From IMG/VR virus record IMGVR_UViG_3300037233_000026, positions 1-28,030 of that record: DNA of 28,030 bases; one strand, given 5' to 3'. The notes beneath the pieces are model-generated. The model saw nothing but the letters and a program-made list of their open reading frames with translations. It searched no databases and had not been told where the DNA came from. A program made the position numbers and the translations under genes. Positions 8,801 through 15,342 of the stretch are shown one piece after another (position 1 is the stretch's first letter; each line of letters opens with the position of its first letter). This DNA is from a virus.

Positions 8801-9320
8801 CTTTCGGCCAGCGGTTCCGTCGATAGGTCCGTTTGAAGCAATTACTCCTACTAGTGGTTGGGTTATTCCTCTGGCGGATACGGTGGAAGCTGGCGTATCG
8901 TTTGGTCCGGACTCTAATGGGGCAACTACGGGGACATTAAGCAACGGAGCGAACATGACGACCGTACCTTTCAGCTTCACTCCCACGGTAAGCACGGTTG
9001 CCACAACGACTGCGGATATTGTCACTCAAAACAACAGTGGAACGATGACGGCGACCATCGCTGCTCCGGGGAATGGAACTCTTTCTTGGCAGCTGATCGG
9101 AAGGAATCAGAGCGGGGATACTGGGGTGGTATTGCGTACCGACGCATCAACCCCGCAAGCGGAAATCTTGGAATCAACCAGTACGGCCAATAGCCCAATC
9201 TCTCCATCAGCGGAGATTATATATAATTTCAAGGGGTTGCCTCCCATGCCGCTCTATGCTTTCAAGCTAACTGGCGGCAACGCCAGCGGCGAAACGGCTC
9301 TCGTTTTCGGCAGCACCTAA
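5802..9320 (+). CDS. Large tail fibre/spike with carbohydrate-binding and beta-helix regions
   Basis: The product has 1172 residues; its start is set by GGAG at 5792-5795. Around residues 254-296 the pattern AW..ATNYV...V..S..V.Y.A...PS...TP...PTYW resembles small chitin/carbohydrate-binding modules of the ChiC/CBM5-12 type common in phage fibres. Residues about 328-440 hold a Thr-rich domain (VTVTL, then AAAISAMVAAWNADPVAAAYATASG) that also occurs twice in the decoration protein. The middle is Gly/Ser/Asn-rich beta structure. Residues about 979-1012 (SPLIGAG ... YDLNWNFRP ... IGPFEA) match the closing segment of parallel beta-helix surface proteins. The likely role is host-surface binding. 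Confidence 0.7.
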   Translation: MGGTGNGKFYGAAVAAMPLPTLSAWEPWFQSLLANRIAYCPLVQNATYFFSNSTSGASIGSDSHDGLDGIGLALSAGSYTASTQTLTGSSSATFVWYPGALVYLKSGVTAGLYKLASGSISGGTFTGTLAVSADTTIEGSLAAPLSNNSGAVTSSNGPYQTLAKGAAIIAALPSPYLAMNLRFRLNRGSPPWYADQANNSTQWSIQGNYFTLDSYGVGSDPVLSYYRSTALTSAGWSVFSSAYPNVWTRSAPTATAWSGATNYVPNNWVTGSDSVTYSAKLPSLNKTPASGANPTYWAALVGTGVSWIRERNNPIRGYMCLANQYQQVVTYTPSGTPVATDTVTVTLTNLNATTHAVGPVTVGGITQAAAISAMVAAWNADPVAAAYATASGSSTFILTSTTATNSAGNTTVFSMLMSNAALAITLGGGNTGTLSFSAGVSTAPVTDAANLLACQNTPYSFCLTSTGTVLNVNPGYANISGQNFPVNAAFGNNLFEYNVQQAVNYPAISVQFADSVRIQDISVDGWGQLTPSSGISNQSNYSIYLAPSALLNFTVSGITTWPTPGALYSSTNGMQYTVVLSPTTGTSGTISTNLTDLPGSTTPPYAGSTLTKVSGTGDSSITFSACAFGAPCEVLGVGLKALYSGYHGIGLNLGYGFTGSSGVATLVNSTAGYATEEGAGDYPIICFDGIGDGGNSEGEFIVYECEIPYGALPNDTASSGESAQTAHNLRESGQPGSGSGSFYGHVISGTVGLYIRGNCTIGNGRPNSPNSIGGGPPTPTAATLAAVRSFIFGERCLGFQPMNNLFLTNANGVVFNSIYEFSSIPGSNGTVVLGGWGWNNVIRENNQFQTGGGKPSDGYYNTVSQSGMLGSSSSEATTALWNCTLEILEGRGIDQIGVSDGGNVQSSLTATNCIFKTHNNSGYTNYLGIPNNSTSLVSNAYCGPWLVGGAGPATSSSGFNADTTGLVLAGVATTHPPTADSPLIGAGSSAPGLQYDLNWNFRPAVPSIGPFEAITPTSGWVIPLADTVEAGVSFGPDSNGATTGTLSNGANMTTVPFSFTPTVSTVATTTADIVTQNNSGTMTATIAAPGNGTLSWQLIGRNQSGDTGVVLRTDASTPQAEILESTSTANSPISPSAEIIYNFKGLPPMPLYAFKLTGGNASGETALVFGST

Positions 9321-10130
9321 ATGACCATCAACCTCACTATCAATCCATCCATGGGGTCAATATCAGCGGTGTCGTTAAACTCGCTCGCTGATATTTTCGG
9401 CAACACGCCATCCGGCTTCATCTCGCCGGCCGACTTCGCAAATATAGGTGGGAATAACTGGCAATATGCGTTCGCCGGAACAAGCGTAAGTTATAACTTC
9501 ACCTATGCCCTCACTACAAGCGGTGGAATTGGAATAGGCGTCTTCTCGGGAACAACCCAGGGTGTGGTTGGCTATCAAGGTCGTTACATCAACAGCACGA
9601 TTCTCAATCAATATCTCGGCTCGATCAACGTAGCTATCCAAAGCGATGCAGACAGCACGGGTCAGTCCAACTCGCTCGCCATACAGCAGTGCATCATGGG
9701 CGCCGAAGATGAGTGCGACGGAATAATCAGCCCCAGTCCAAACGGTAGAATGTGTGAGTACAACGTGCCGCTAAATTTTGGAACCAATTCAATCAACGCG
9801 GCGCTACAGCGCGTGTTATGCCAACTGGCTGGAGCGGATCTGTACGACAAGCGAATGCTGGTAAGCTCATCCAAGAAATCATCGGTTCCGTGGGGTAATA
9901 TCCGTGACCGGGCAATCAAGTGGCTGCGTAGCGTGGCGAATGGTGATGTATCATTACCAGGGGCTGCCACAACTTCGGTATGTACTGCGCCAACTGGTGG
10001 ATTCCAGACGGTTGATCCGGTTGGACGAAGGATTGCTCCGAATGGCGCACCGCTATATCCGTTTGGATGGAGCTTTGGAACCTTCGCATTAGGTCAATGG
10101 TGGGGGGCTGGATTTGGGTGGTGGGCATGA
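9321..10130 (+). CDS. DUF1320/gp36-like adaptor fused to an N-terminal beta domain
   Basis: The protein has 269 residues and begins immediately after the fibre stop. The first about 105 residues are beta-rich. From about residue 106 the sequence reads as a helical adaptor: SNSLAIQQCIMGAEDECDG, a 'VPL' turn, INAALQRVLCQLAGADLYDKR, then DRAIKWLRSVANGDVSLPG. This resembles DUF1320 (Mu gp36-like) connector proteins, in which helices with a Tyr/Arg pair precede a 'G.. L' end. The C-terminus is aromatic and Gly-rich. Connectors usually follow the capsid gene; here it sits before the small terminase, so it could also attach fibres. The family match is by eye only. Confidence 0.45.
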   Translation: MTINLTINPSMGSISAVSLNSLADIFGNTPSGFISPADFANIGGNNWQYAFAGTSVSYNFTYALTTSGGIGIGVFSGTTQGVVGYQGRYINSTILNQYLGSINVAIQSDADSTGQSNSLAIQQCIMGAEDECDGIISPSPNGRMCEYNVPLNFGTNSINAALQRVLCQLAGADLYDKRMLVSSSKKSSVPWGNIRDRAIKWLRSVANGDVSLPGAATTSVCTAPTGGFQTVDPVGRRIAPNGAPLYPFGWSFGTFALGQWWGAGFGWWA

Positions 10131-10564
10131 AGTTTCCCAGTTTATCCCATAGAAAAAGGGCGTTCCTCGCGGCGTTTGCCGAATGCGGCGTTATCTCTCG
10201 CGCAGCAACAGAATCAAAATGCAGTCGCCGCAATCACGTTCGCTGGCTTGAGGAAGATGGGGAATACGCGATCGCATTTGCAGAGGCGCACGACGAAGCC
10301 AACGATAAATTGGAGAGTGAAGCTCGCCGACGTGCGCATGATGGCTTGCTCAGGATGAAATTCTATCAGGGCGCTGCGATCATTGATCCGCGAACGAATC
10401 AGCCATACGTCGAACATGAATACAGCGACACGCTGCTGATGTTCCTGCTCAATGGCGAGCGCCCGCAAAAGTTCAAGCACAACGTGGACATGACCAGCGG
10501 CGGCAAGCCAGTTAATTTCACCTTGAACATCGGTAATCGAGACAGTGGAAGCGATCCAATATAG
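10127..10564 (+). CDS. Terminase small subunit
   Basis: The start at 10127 (ATGA overlap with the previous stop) gives 145 residues and removes an unlikely upstream extension. Residues 18-44 (AECGVISRAATESKCSRRNHVRWLEED) form the helix-turn-helix typical of small terminases, including the 'vs.AA...gvsr..v..W' pattern. A conserved 'LLMFLLNGERPQKFKHN' segment near the C-terminus (from about residue 104) is characteristic of this group. The protein recognises viral DNA and recruits the large subunit. It overlaps the large terminase gene by 20 bases. Confidence 0.8.
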   Translation: MKFPSLSHRKRAFLAAFAECGVISRAATESKCSRRNHVRWLEEDGEYAIAFAEAHDEANDKLESEARRRAHDGLLRMKFYQGAAIIDPRTNQPYVEHEYSDTLLMFLLNGERPQKFKHNVDMTSGGKPVNFTLNIGNRDSGSDPI

Positions 10565-11771
10565 CCGTCCCAAACTCTACGAAGCTCAACGAAAATTCGT
10601 AGACTGCGAAGCGAGATACACAATCGTTGAGGCCAGTACAAAAGCTGGCAAGACCGTGGCTTGCCTCGTGTGGCTTTTCGAGATGGCCATTAAGGGGAAG
10701 CGCGGTCAACATTTCTGGTGGATAGCTCCGATCTTTCCGCAGGCCCATATTGCTTACGAGCGACTAAAGAAATGGCTGAACGATTCGGGACTGGGTCGCG
10801 AAGTTTGGAGAGCCAACGAAACAAAGCAGCAGATAGAAATCGGGGGGCGATATATCGACTTCAAAGGCGCTGATGACCCCGACAGCTTGTACGGTGAAGA
10901 TGTTCAAGCCGCGGTCGTTGATGAAGCAAGTCGGTGCAAGGAAACCGCGTGGCATGCGCTACGGTCAACGCTCACGGCGACAAAGGGTCCGGTCAAGATC
11001 ATCGGCAACGTGCGAGGTCGAAAGAATTGGGCCTATCAGCTTGCCCGTAAAGCAGAGTCGGGCGAACGCGACATGGCTTACTTCAAGTTAACCGCGCAAG
11101 ATGCGGTTGACGGCGGCATATTCAGCCAGGCAGAAATCGAAGATGCCAAGCGTATGCTGCCCGCTGGTGTATTCCAAGAATTGTATTTGGCCGAGCCATC
11201 TGATGACGGCGGTAATCCATTTGGTTTGAAAGCCATAAATGCTTGCCGGATAGATAAGCAATCCATAGCTCCGCCCGTCTGTTACGGTATCGACTTGGCT
11301 AAAAGCGTGGATTGGACATGGATGATCGGGTTGGATCGGGATGGTGTTGAGTGCGCGTCTAATCGCTGGAAATCAGATTGGGGCCAGACACGAACACGGA
11401 TCATAGACGACACCGGATCGGTTCCAACACTGGTTGATAGTACGGGCGTGGGCGATCCCATCGTTGAGGATTTGTGCCGGGCCAAGATGAGTATTCAGGG
11501 CTTCAAGTTCTCATCCAACAGCAAACAGCAATTGATGGAGGGTTTGGCGGCCGCGATACAACAGGGGCGAGTGAGATTCGCGGACGAATTGCTTATCAAT
11601 GAGCTTGAAACATTTGAGTATGAATTTACGGGGCGTGGCGTGAAGTATTCAGCGCCCGAAGGACTTCACGACGACGGCGTGTGCGCGTTGGGACTGGCTG
11701 TTCGGCAGATGGAAGAACCAAAATACGCGATGGACTTGAACTTTTCAGGAATGCTGGCGAAGGCGAAATGA
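10545..11771 (+). CDS. Terminase large subunit
   Basis: The 408-residue product uses a GTG start inside the small-terminase gene. The ATPase part shows a Walker A-like segment at about residues 30-37 (ASTKAGKT) and Walker B at VVDEAS with D126-E127. The nuclease part shows the RNase H-like acidic triad candidates D250 (GIDLAKS), D298 (VDSTGVGD) and D376/D377 (HDDGVCA). This motor cuts concatemeric DNA and pumps it through the portal. The length is at the compact end for the family but all motifs are present. Its stop overlaps the next start. Confidence 0.92.
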   Translation: MEAIQYSRPKLYEAQRKFVDCEARYTIVEASTKAGKTVACLVWLFEMAIKGKRGQHFWWIAPIFPQAHIAYERLKKWLNDSGLGREVWRANETKQQIEIGGRYIDFKGADDPDSLYGEDVQAAVVDEASRCKETAWHALRSTLTATKGPVKIIGNVRGRKNWAYQLARKAESGERDMAYFKLTAQDAVDGGIFSQAEIEDAKRMLPAGVFQELYLAEPSDDGGNPFGLKAINACRIDKQSIAPPVCYGIDLAKSVDWTWMIGLDRDGVECASNRWKSDWGQTRTRIIDDTGSVPTLVDSTGVGDPIVEDLCRAKMSIQGFKFSSNSKQQLMEGLAAAIQQGRVRFADELLINELETFEYEFTGRGVKYSAPEGLHDDGVCALGLAVRQMEEPKYAMDLNFSGMLAKAK

Positions 11772-12163
11772 ACACTGAAAGAATTTGCATTGCTGGTGGT
11801 CCATCGGCAGGAAAAACGACATATGCGATGCAACTTAGTACAGATGTCATTTATCACACGGATGATTTGATAGAAAATCACAGTTGGAGCGAGGCTAGTC
11901 AAATAGCCTCTGAATGGTTCAATGAGCCAGGGCCGTGGATCGTGGAGGGCGTTGCGGTTCCGAGGGCATTAAGAAAATGGCTGGCCGCAAATGAATCAAA
12001 AAAGCCATGCGACAAAATTATTTGGATGAATGGATCATTTGTGGAACTATCGCCGGGTCAATCGGCAATGGTTAAAGGATGCAAAACGGTTTGGAATGAA
12101 ATTGTTGATGATTTACATAATCGAGACGTTGAAATAGTCGAAATAGGAAATTCTGAAAAATGA
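11768..12163 (+). CDS. P-loop kinase-like protein
   Basis: The ATG at 11768 (ATGA overlap) gives 131 residues. Walker A is residues 10-17 (GGPSAGKT). HTDDLI (about 35-40) resembles the Asp pair that binds substrate in nucleoside/nucleotide kinase-like P-loop proteins, and IVEGVAVPRALRKWL (about 58-72) fits the following helix. The usual Arg-rich lid is not evident. The gene looks more AT-rich than the terminase and portal genes on either side, with many AAA/ATT codons, which suggests later acquisition. It could phosphorylate a nucleotide or another small molecule, or assist packaging; only the P-loop is certain. Confidence 0.65.
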   Translation: MNTERICIAGGPSAGKTTYAMQLSTDVIYHTDDLIENHSWSEASQIASEWFNEPGPWIVEGVAVPRALRKWLAANESKKPCDKIIWMNGSFVELSPGQSAMVKGCKTVWNEIVDDLHNRDVEIVEIGNSEK

Positions 12164-13731
12164 GTCAATTCGGCGGTGTGAATCAACTCGGCTTCGTGGG
12201 CGATTGGTACTTCGGCGGATTCCCCGGCGCTGGCTGGGGGATGTATCAGGGCGTGGCGATGGATCAGCCACCTGTACAGCCGAAGCTAGCCAAGATTGCG
12301 GCGCCATTAGACAGGTCGTTATCGGTATCCACACCGTACACGATGGATTTGATGGCTGGGTATGGGTTTGGATTCACCAGTGCATTTGGATTGTCGTACG
12401 ATCCGTCGCCCCCGTCCAGCCCATGGCTATTCTGGTGGATGCGAAAACATCCGGCGATCGTGCTGGCTCATGCGGCTTCAACATTGCCGTTCTTGGCATC
12501 AACACGAAAATATGAGATTGACGATGACAAGGGCCAGCCCAAACTGGCCAAGCAGATGGCGGATGATGCCAATAAGCATCTGTTGGCATGGCTCAATCGT
12601 GCGATCCGCCCGGCCACAGAGTCGATGAACTTCGGCCAGTGGCTTCAAGAAGTGGTATGGGGGACAGTTGACGATCAAACGGTGCCCATCGGCCTCAACT
12701 CAGTGCTTCCAACCGAGGCAACGTTGCATTGTGACAGGCAGCGCCAGTTCGCGGGTTATCAGATTGGGACTGAGTATCGTGACAAGCGGTATGGATTTCT
12801 GGCTGTTGAACAACCGCATATACATCCCGTTCTGGGCTATGGGCGTAACGAAGCCGCGAAGAACGATTGGTGGCGGGCGTTACAGACTGACATCAGCGGC
12901 GATAAAGCAGCGATCAAGGCAAGCGGAATCCACATGATGATGTCGATTCCCAAGGGGATGACACTGGAGGGTCCGAACGGACAGCCAATGACGGCACCGA
13001 TGATCGCTAACCACATGGCTAATATTGCGGCATCCTGCAATGTCTTCACTGTTCCAAGGTTCGCTTGTTCATTGGAAGCGATTGAGCGAAATCCAGAGCT
13101 TGCCAAGATCAATATGGTGGACGTTAAAGAGTTTAATTGGGGTGACATGGGTCCGTTCATCCTGTCCATGCTCTCCCGCCTGGATCACTGTTATAAGAAC
13201 ATGATCCGATCATGGCTGCATCCTGAACGAGAAAGCACGGAAGGCAAGTTCGGCACGAAAGCGGAGAGCGGAACGCAAGGCCAGGCCATCGGCGTGAGAG
13301 ATTGTGAAGCAACTCATGCGAGACTATGCCAGCAATGGGACGATCAGGTAACTGCGACGTGGCGGCTGACGAACTACAGCAAGGATGCGCCGACGATAAA
13401 ATGTGTGGCGGCACCTCTAGCCGACCAGCAACAGGAGTTTTTACAGGGTGTCGCTGATGCGCTAATTGTGGATCGGAACACGGGGCCACTGACGCAAACG
13501 TACATCAACAAACCTAAGCTGCTTGAACGGGTTGAGATACCGCAGAACACGCCAGAGGAACAACAGGTTGAGGAAGCTGAGATCAAGGCCCAGCAACAGC
13601 AGGAGCAACAGACGCAGCAAGCCAATCAGAAGGTATCGGCCAGCGCGGATCGGTTTGAGCAGATGGGGATAGATAAGACTGCGGTTATGGCAAGATTATC
13701 GCGGCGGGTGAATGGTAATGGGCGGCATTGA
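12160..13731 (+). CDS. Portal protein
   Basis: The 523-residue product follows the terminase genes, the normal place for a portal. The segment WLFWWMRKHPAIVLAHAASTLP resembles the portal opening 'hp.v..a......'. A central long-helix region (NWGDMGPFILSMLSRLDHCYKNMIRSWLHPE) is followed by a Gly/Ser/Thr-rich loop (GTKAESGTQGQAIG), as in portals of the DUF935/SPP1 type. The C-terminal end is a Gln/Glu-rich coil (about 470-495). Twelve copies would form the DNA channel at one capsid vertex. The first 40 residues are Gly/Phe/Trp-rich and unusual. It overlaps the kinase-like gene by ATGA. Confidence 0.75.
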   Translation: MSQFGGVNQLGFVGDWYFGGFPGAGWGMYQGVAMDQPPVQPKLAKIAAPLDRSLSVSTPYTMDLMAGYGFGFTSAFGLSYDPSPPSSPWLFWWMRKHPAIVLAHAASTLPFLASTRKYEIDDDKGQPKLAKQMADDANKHLLAWLNRAIRPATESMNFGQWLQEVVWGTVDDQTVPIGLNSVLPTEATLHCDRQRQFAGYQIGTEYRDKRYGFLAVEQPHIHPVLGYGRNEAAKNDWWRALQTDISGDKAAIKASGIHMMMSIPKGMTLEGPNGQPMTAPMIANHMANIAASCNVFTVPRFACSLEAIERNPELAKINMVDVKEFNWGDMGPFILSMLSRLDHCYKNMIRSWLHPERESTEGKFGTKAESGTQGQAIGVRDCEATHARLCQQWDDQVTATWRLTNYSKDAPTIKCVAAPLADQQQEFLQGVADALIVDRNTGPLTQTYINKPKLLERVEIPQNTPEEQQVEEAEIKAQQQQEQQTQQANQKVSASADRFEQMGIDKTAVMARLSRRVNGNGRH

Positions 13732-13747
13732 TGGGTAGGATAAATTC

Positions 13748-14119
13748 ATGGATCAAACAACCGAAAAACTCGTGGCGCTTATCCGTGAAGAAGAGTTAGT
13801 CAAGCGCCGTCGCAACGGGCACCTTATCGGGGCGTGGCGTGACATTGAAACCGGTGAGTTGAAAGACTTCCACGGTACTGGCGTTCTGAACATGGAAACC
13901 CCGCAAGGTGTTCAGGCCATGAACATCGAGTTTCCAATCAACAACTGCAAGACGTTCGATGAAGCGTTCGCGGCGGCACAAGAAGCCATTAATTTGCACG
14001 TCAAGGTTTTGCAGCAGCAGTCTATGGCCATCCAGCAGAACCAGATTGCGCAGCAACAAATGGCGATGCGAGCAGCGCAAATACAGAAGGCCATTGGCGG
14101 TATACAGATTGCCAGATGA
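13748..14119 (+). CDS. Hypothetical protein with Gln-rich coiled coil
   Basis: The product is 123 residues and is not recognised. The N-terminal half is mixed and charged (LIREEELVKRRRNG, then GAWRDIETGELKDFHGTGV). The C-terminal half (about 72-118) is a continuous Ala/Gln/Met-rich helix likely to form a coiled coil. It lies between portal and the head morphogenesis gene and overlaps the latter by 11 bases. A small head or portal accessory protein is a reasonable guess. Confidence 0.6.
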   Translation: MDQTTEKLVALIREEELVKRRRNGHLIGAWRDIETGELKDFHGTGVLNMETPQGVQAMNIEFPINNCKTFDEAFAAAQEAINLHVKVLQQQSMAIQQNQIAQQQMAMRAAQIQKAIGGIQIAR

Positions 14120-14915
14120 ATCAGCCATTCTTGAACAACAGCGCAAGCGAGATGATGACGATGCGCTATTATTGTTGTGGGCTGCTCATGTTGGAAGCCA
14201 GTACAAGGGCTTACTGACGGGCGACGGGTGGACGTTTGATCCAAGCTCACAATTCTATATCAGCGACACCAACCACAAGCTATCCGATGATGAACTACGC
14301 AGCCTCGCAATCCATTTTATCGGCGGTGTATCAGGCGAAATGCGGGATAGTGCCGTCAAGATGCTTAACGACGGCATCAACCCCGAATCAGTGGCCGAGT
14401 GGAAGGCTGAGCAACAGCGAAAAGCAGAGGATGAATATCTCCTATTGTCCATGCTGGGCGCCGGTGGAGGATCGCATATCAATCAATCTGATCTGGACGT
14501 TGTAGCGGGCCACCCTACCACACCCAAGACGCCGGGGGCTGGAGTTTTAGACGCTGAGGTACGCCTAAAAGACTTCGCCTCGAAAATTGAGGCTGGTACG
14601 GCTGGGAGTGAAGCTGAGATTGTGCATAGGGCTGGGATGTATGCCGAGCCAGGATATGGGGTTTTTGAAACCATCAGGCGTGATTCGCATCAACGCATGG
14701 CTGCCGCAAAGGGGTTAAACCTACAGGAATTGAACGTATTAGACGATGGGGCGGCCCATTGCCGGGCTGGGTCGTTCACGCTGAGTTGTCCACAATGCAC
14801 CGCGGCGGGATGGACAGCTATTGGAAGCCTCCCGGATGTTGGCCTGCGATCCTGTGGCCCTATGTGTCGTTGTCATCTGATATTCCGCATTGCTCCTAAA
14901 GACAAGCCAACCTAG
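14109..14915 (+). CDS. Head morphogenesis (Mu gpF-like minor head) protein
   Basis: An ATG exists at 13959, but the stretch 13959-14108 overlaps the preceding gene and reads as a shadow. A TTG at 14109 gives MPDESAILEQQRKRDD and 268 residues. The C-terminus carries the family signature: NVLDDGAAHCRAG, a CPQC pair, a Pro/Gly segment, then GPMCRCHL, matching the 'D..C..C ... H..CRC' end of phage minor head proteins. Such proteins are few per virion, sit near the portal and may be ejected with DNA. Here the usual 'HP.CRC' reads 'GPMCRC'. Zinc or disulfide binding by the Cys cluster is possible. Confidence 0.7.
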   Translation: MPDESAILEQQRKRDDDDALLLLWAAHVGSQYKGLLTGDGWTFDPSSQFYISDTNHKLSDDELRSLAIHFIGGVSGEMRDSAVKMLNDGINPESVAEWKAEQQRKAEDEYLLLSMLGAGGGSHINQSDLDVVAGHPTTPKTPGAGVLDAEVRLKDFASKIEAGTAGSEAEIVHRAGMYAEPGYGVFETIRRDSHQRMAAAKGLNLQELNVLDDGAAHCRAGSFTLSCPQCTAAGWTAIGSLPDVGLRSCGPMCRCHLIFRIAPKDKPT

Positions 14916-14961
14916 CCGCTTTCCCTCCCTCCCAATCGAGGAGCAATCCGCAACCATCATC

Positions 14962-15162
14962 ATGAGCGCGATGGAGCAAGCCGGGCTGAACCCGCGCCGT
15001 CATGGAAATCGGCCAGATGTAGCGGAGCAGTGGCAGTCGTGGATTGCGGGGGAGACGACGCAGGGGGAGTTTGTGGAGGCGATGCGGTTGGTTTCGGTTT
15101 CGCCCAAAATTCCACCGCAAGGCACAAGCCCATCAGTGCTTAATCATAAGTCGTTGGTGTGA
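14962..15162 (+). CDS. Small hypothetical protein
   Basis: The product is 66 residues from the ATG at 14962. GAGGAG at 14938-14943 is rather far upstream, and TTG at 14890 or ATG at 14971 are alternatives. The sequence has a helical part (MEQAGLNPRRHGNRPDVAEQWQSWIAG and EFVEAMRLV) and a loose C-terminal tail. No family is recognised. It closes the transcription unit before the largest noncoding gap of the window. Confidence 0.5.
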   Translation: MSAMEQAGLNPRRHGNRPDVAEQWQSWIAGETTQGEFVEAMRLVSVSPKIPPQGTSPSVLNHKSLV

Positions 15163-15200
15163 CCTAGGACACATCAGGACAACCCCGGACAACCCCGGAC
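15161..15200 (+). repeat. Four 10-bp units ending in GGAC
   Basis: Successive ten-base units GACCTAGGAC, ACATCAGGAC, AACCCCGGAC and AACCCCGGAC each end in GGAC; the last two are identical. The exact ten-base period would put each GGAC on about the same face of the helix, as expected for a cooperative protein-binding array. It lies directly after a stop codon in the gap 15163-15342. Confidence 0.6.
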
Positions 15201-15241
15201 AATCACCCTGTTTTACCGAGCCATATAGCGGTAGATGGAAT

Positions 15242-15271
15242 TTGACGTTGGTTGATGCTGGTTGATTTAAA
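15242..15271 (+). promoter_or_regulatory. Candidate sigma70-type promoter with repeat in the spacer
   Basis: TTGACG at 15242-15247 and TTTAAA at 15266-15271 are separated by 18 bases. Between them TGGTTGAT occurs twice (15249-15256 and 15259-15266) with a ten-base period, which would be a natural operator position. A run of A residues follows. The hexamers match consensus only partly (five and four of six), so this is a candidate promoter for the protease/capsid genes. Confidence 0.35.
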
Positions 15272-15281
15272 AAAAAACTTT

Positions 15282-15314
15282 ATTTGGGGTCGATTTTACT
15301 TGACAACCCCAAAT
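15282..15314. repeat. 9-bp perfect inverted repeat before the protease gene
   Basis: ATTTGGGGT at 15282-15290 and ACCCCAAAT at 15306-15314 are exact reverse complements with a 15-base loop. If transcribed from the candidate promoter just upstream, this would be a 5' leader hairpin ending 28 bases before the start codon. On the minus strand it is followed by a T-rich run, so it could also act as a terminator for antisense transcription. Confidence 0.6.
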
Positions 15315-15342
15315 CTCGTCACGGATTTGCAAGGAACAAATT

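Noticed and set aside
13959-14108. Upstream ATG extension of the head morphogenesis gene
   Set aside because: The extra residues overlap the previous gene, are Arg/Ser-rich and not protein-like; TTG at 14109 fits better.
15300-15328. Promoter based on TTGACA at 15300-15305
   Set aside because: No acceptable -10 hexamer is found 16-18 bases downstream; the pair at 15242/15266 is better.
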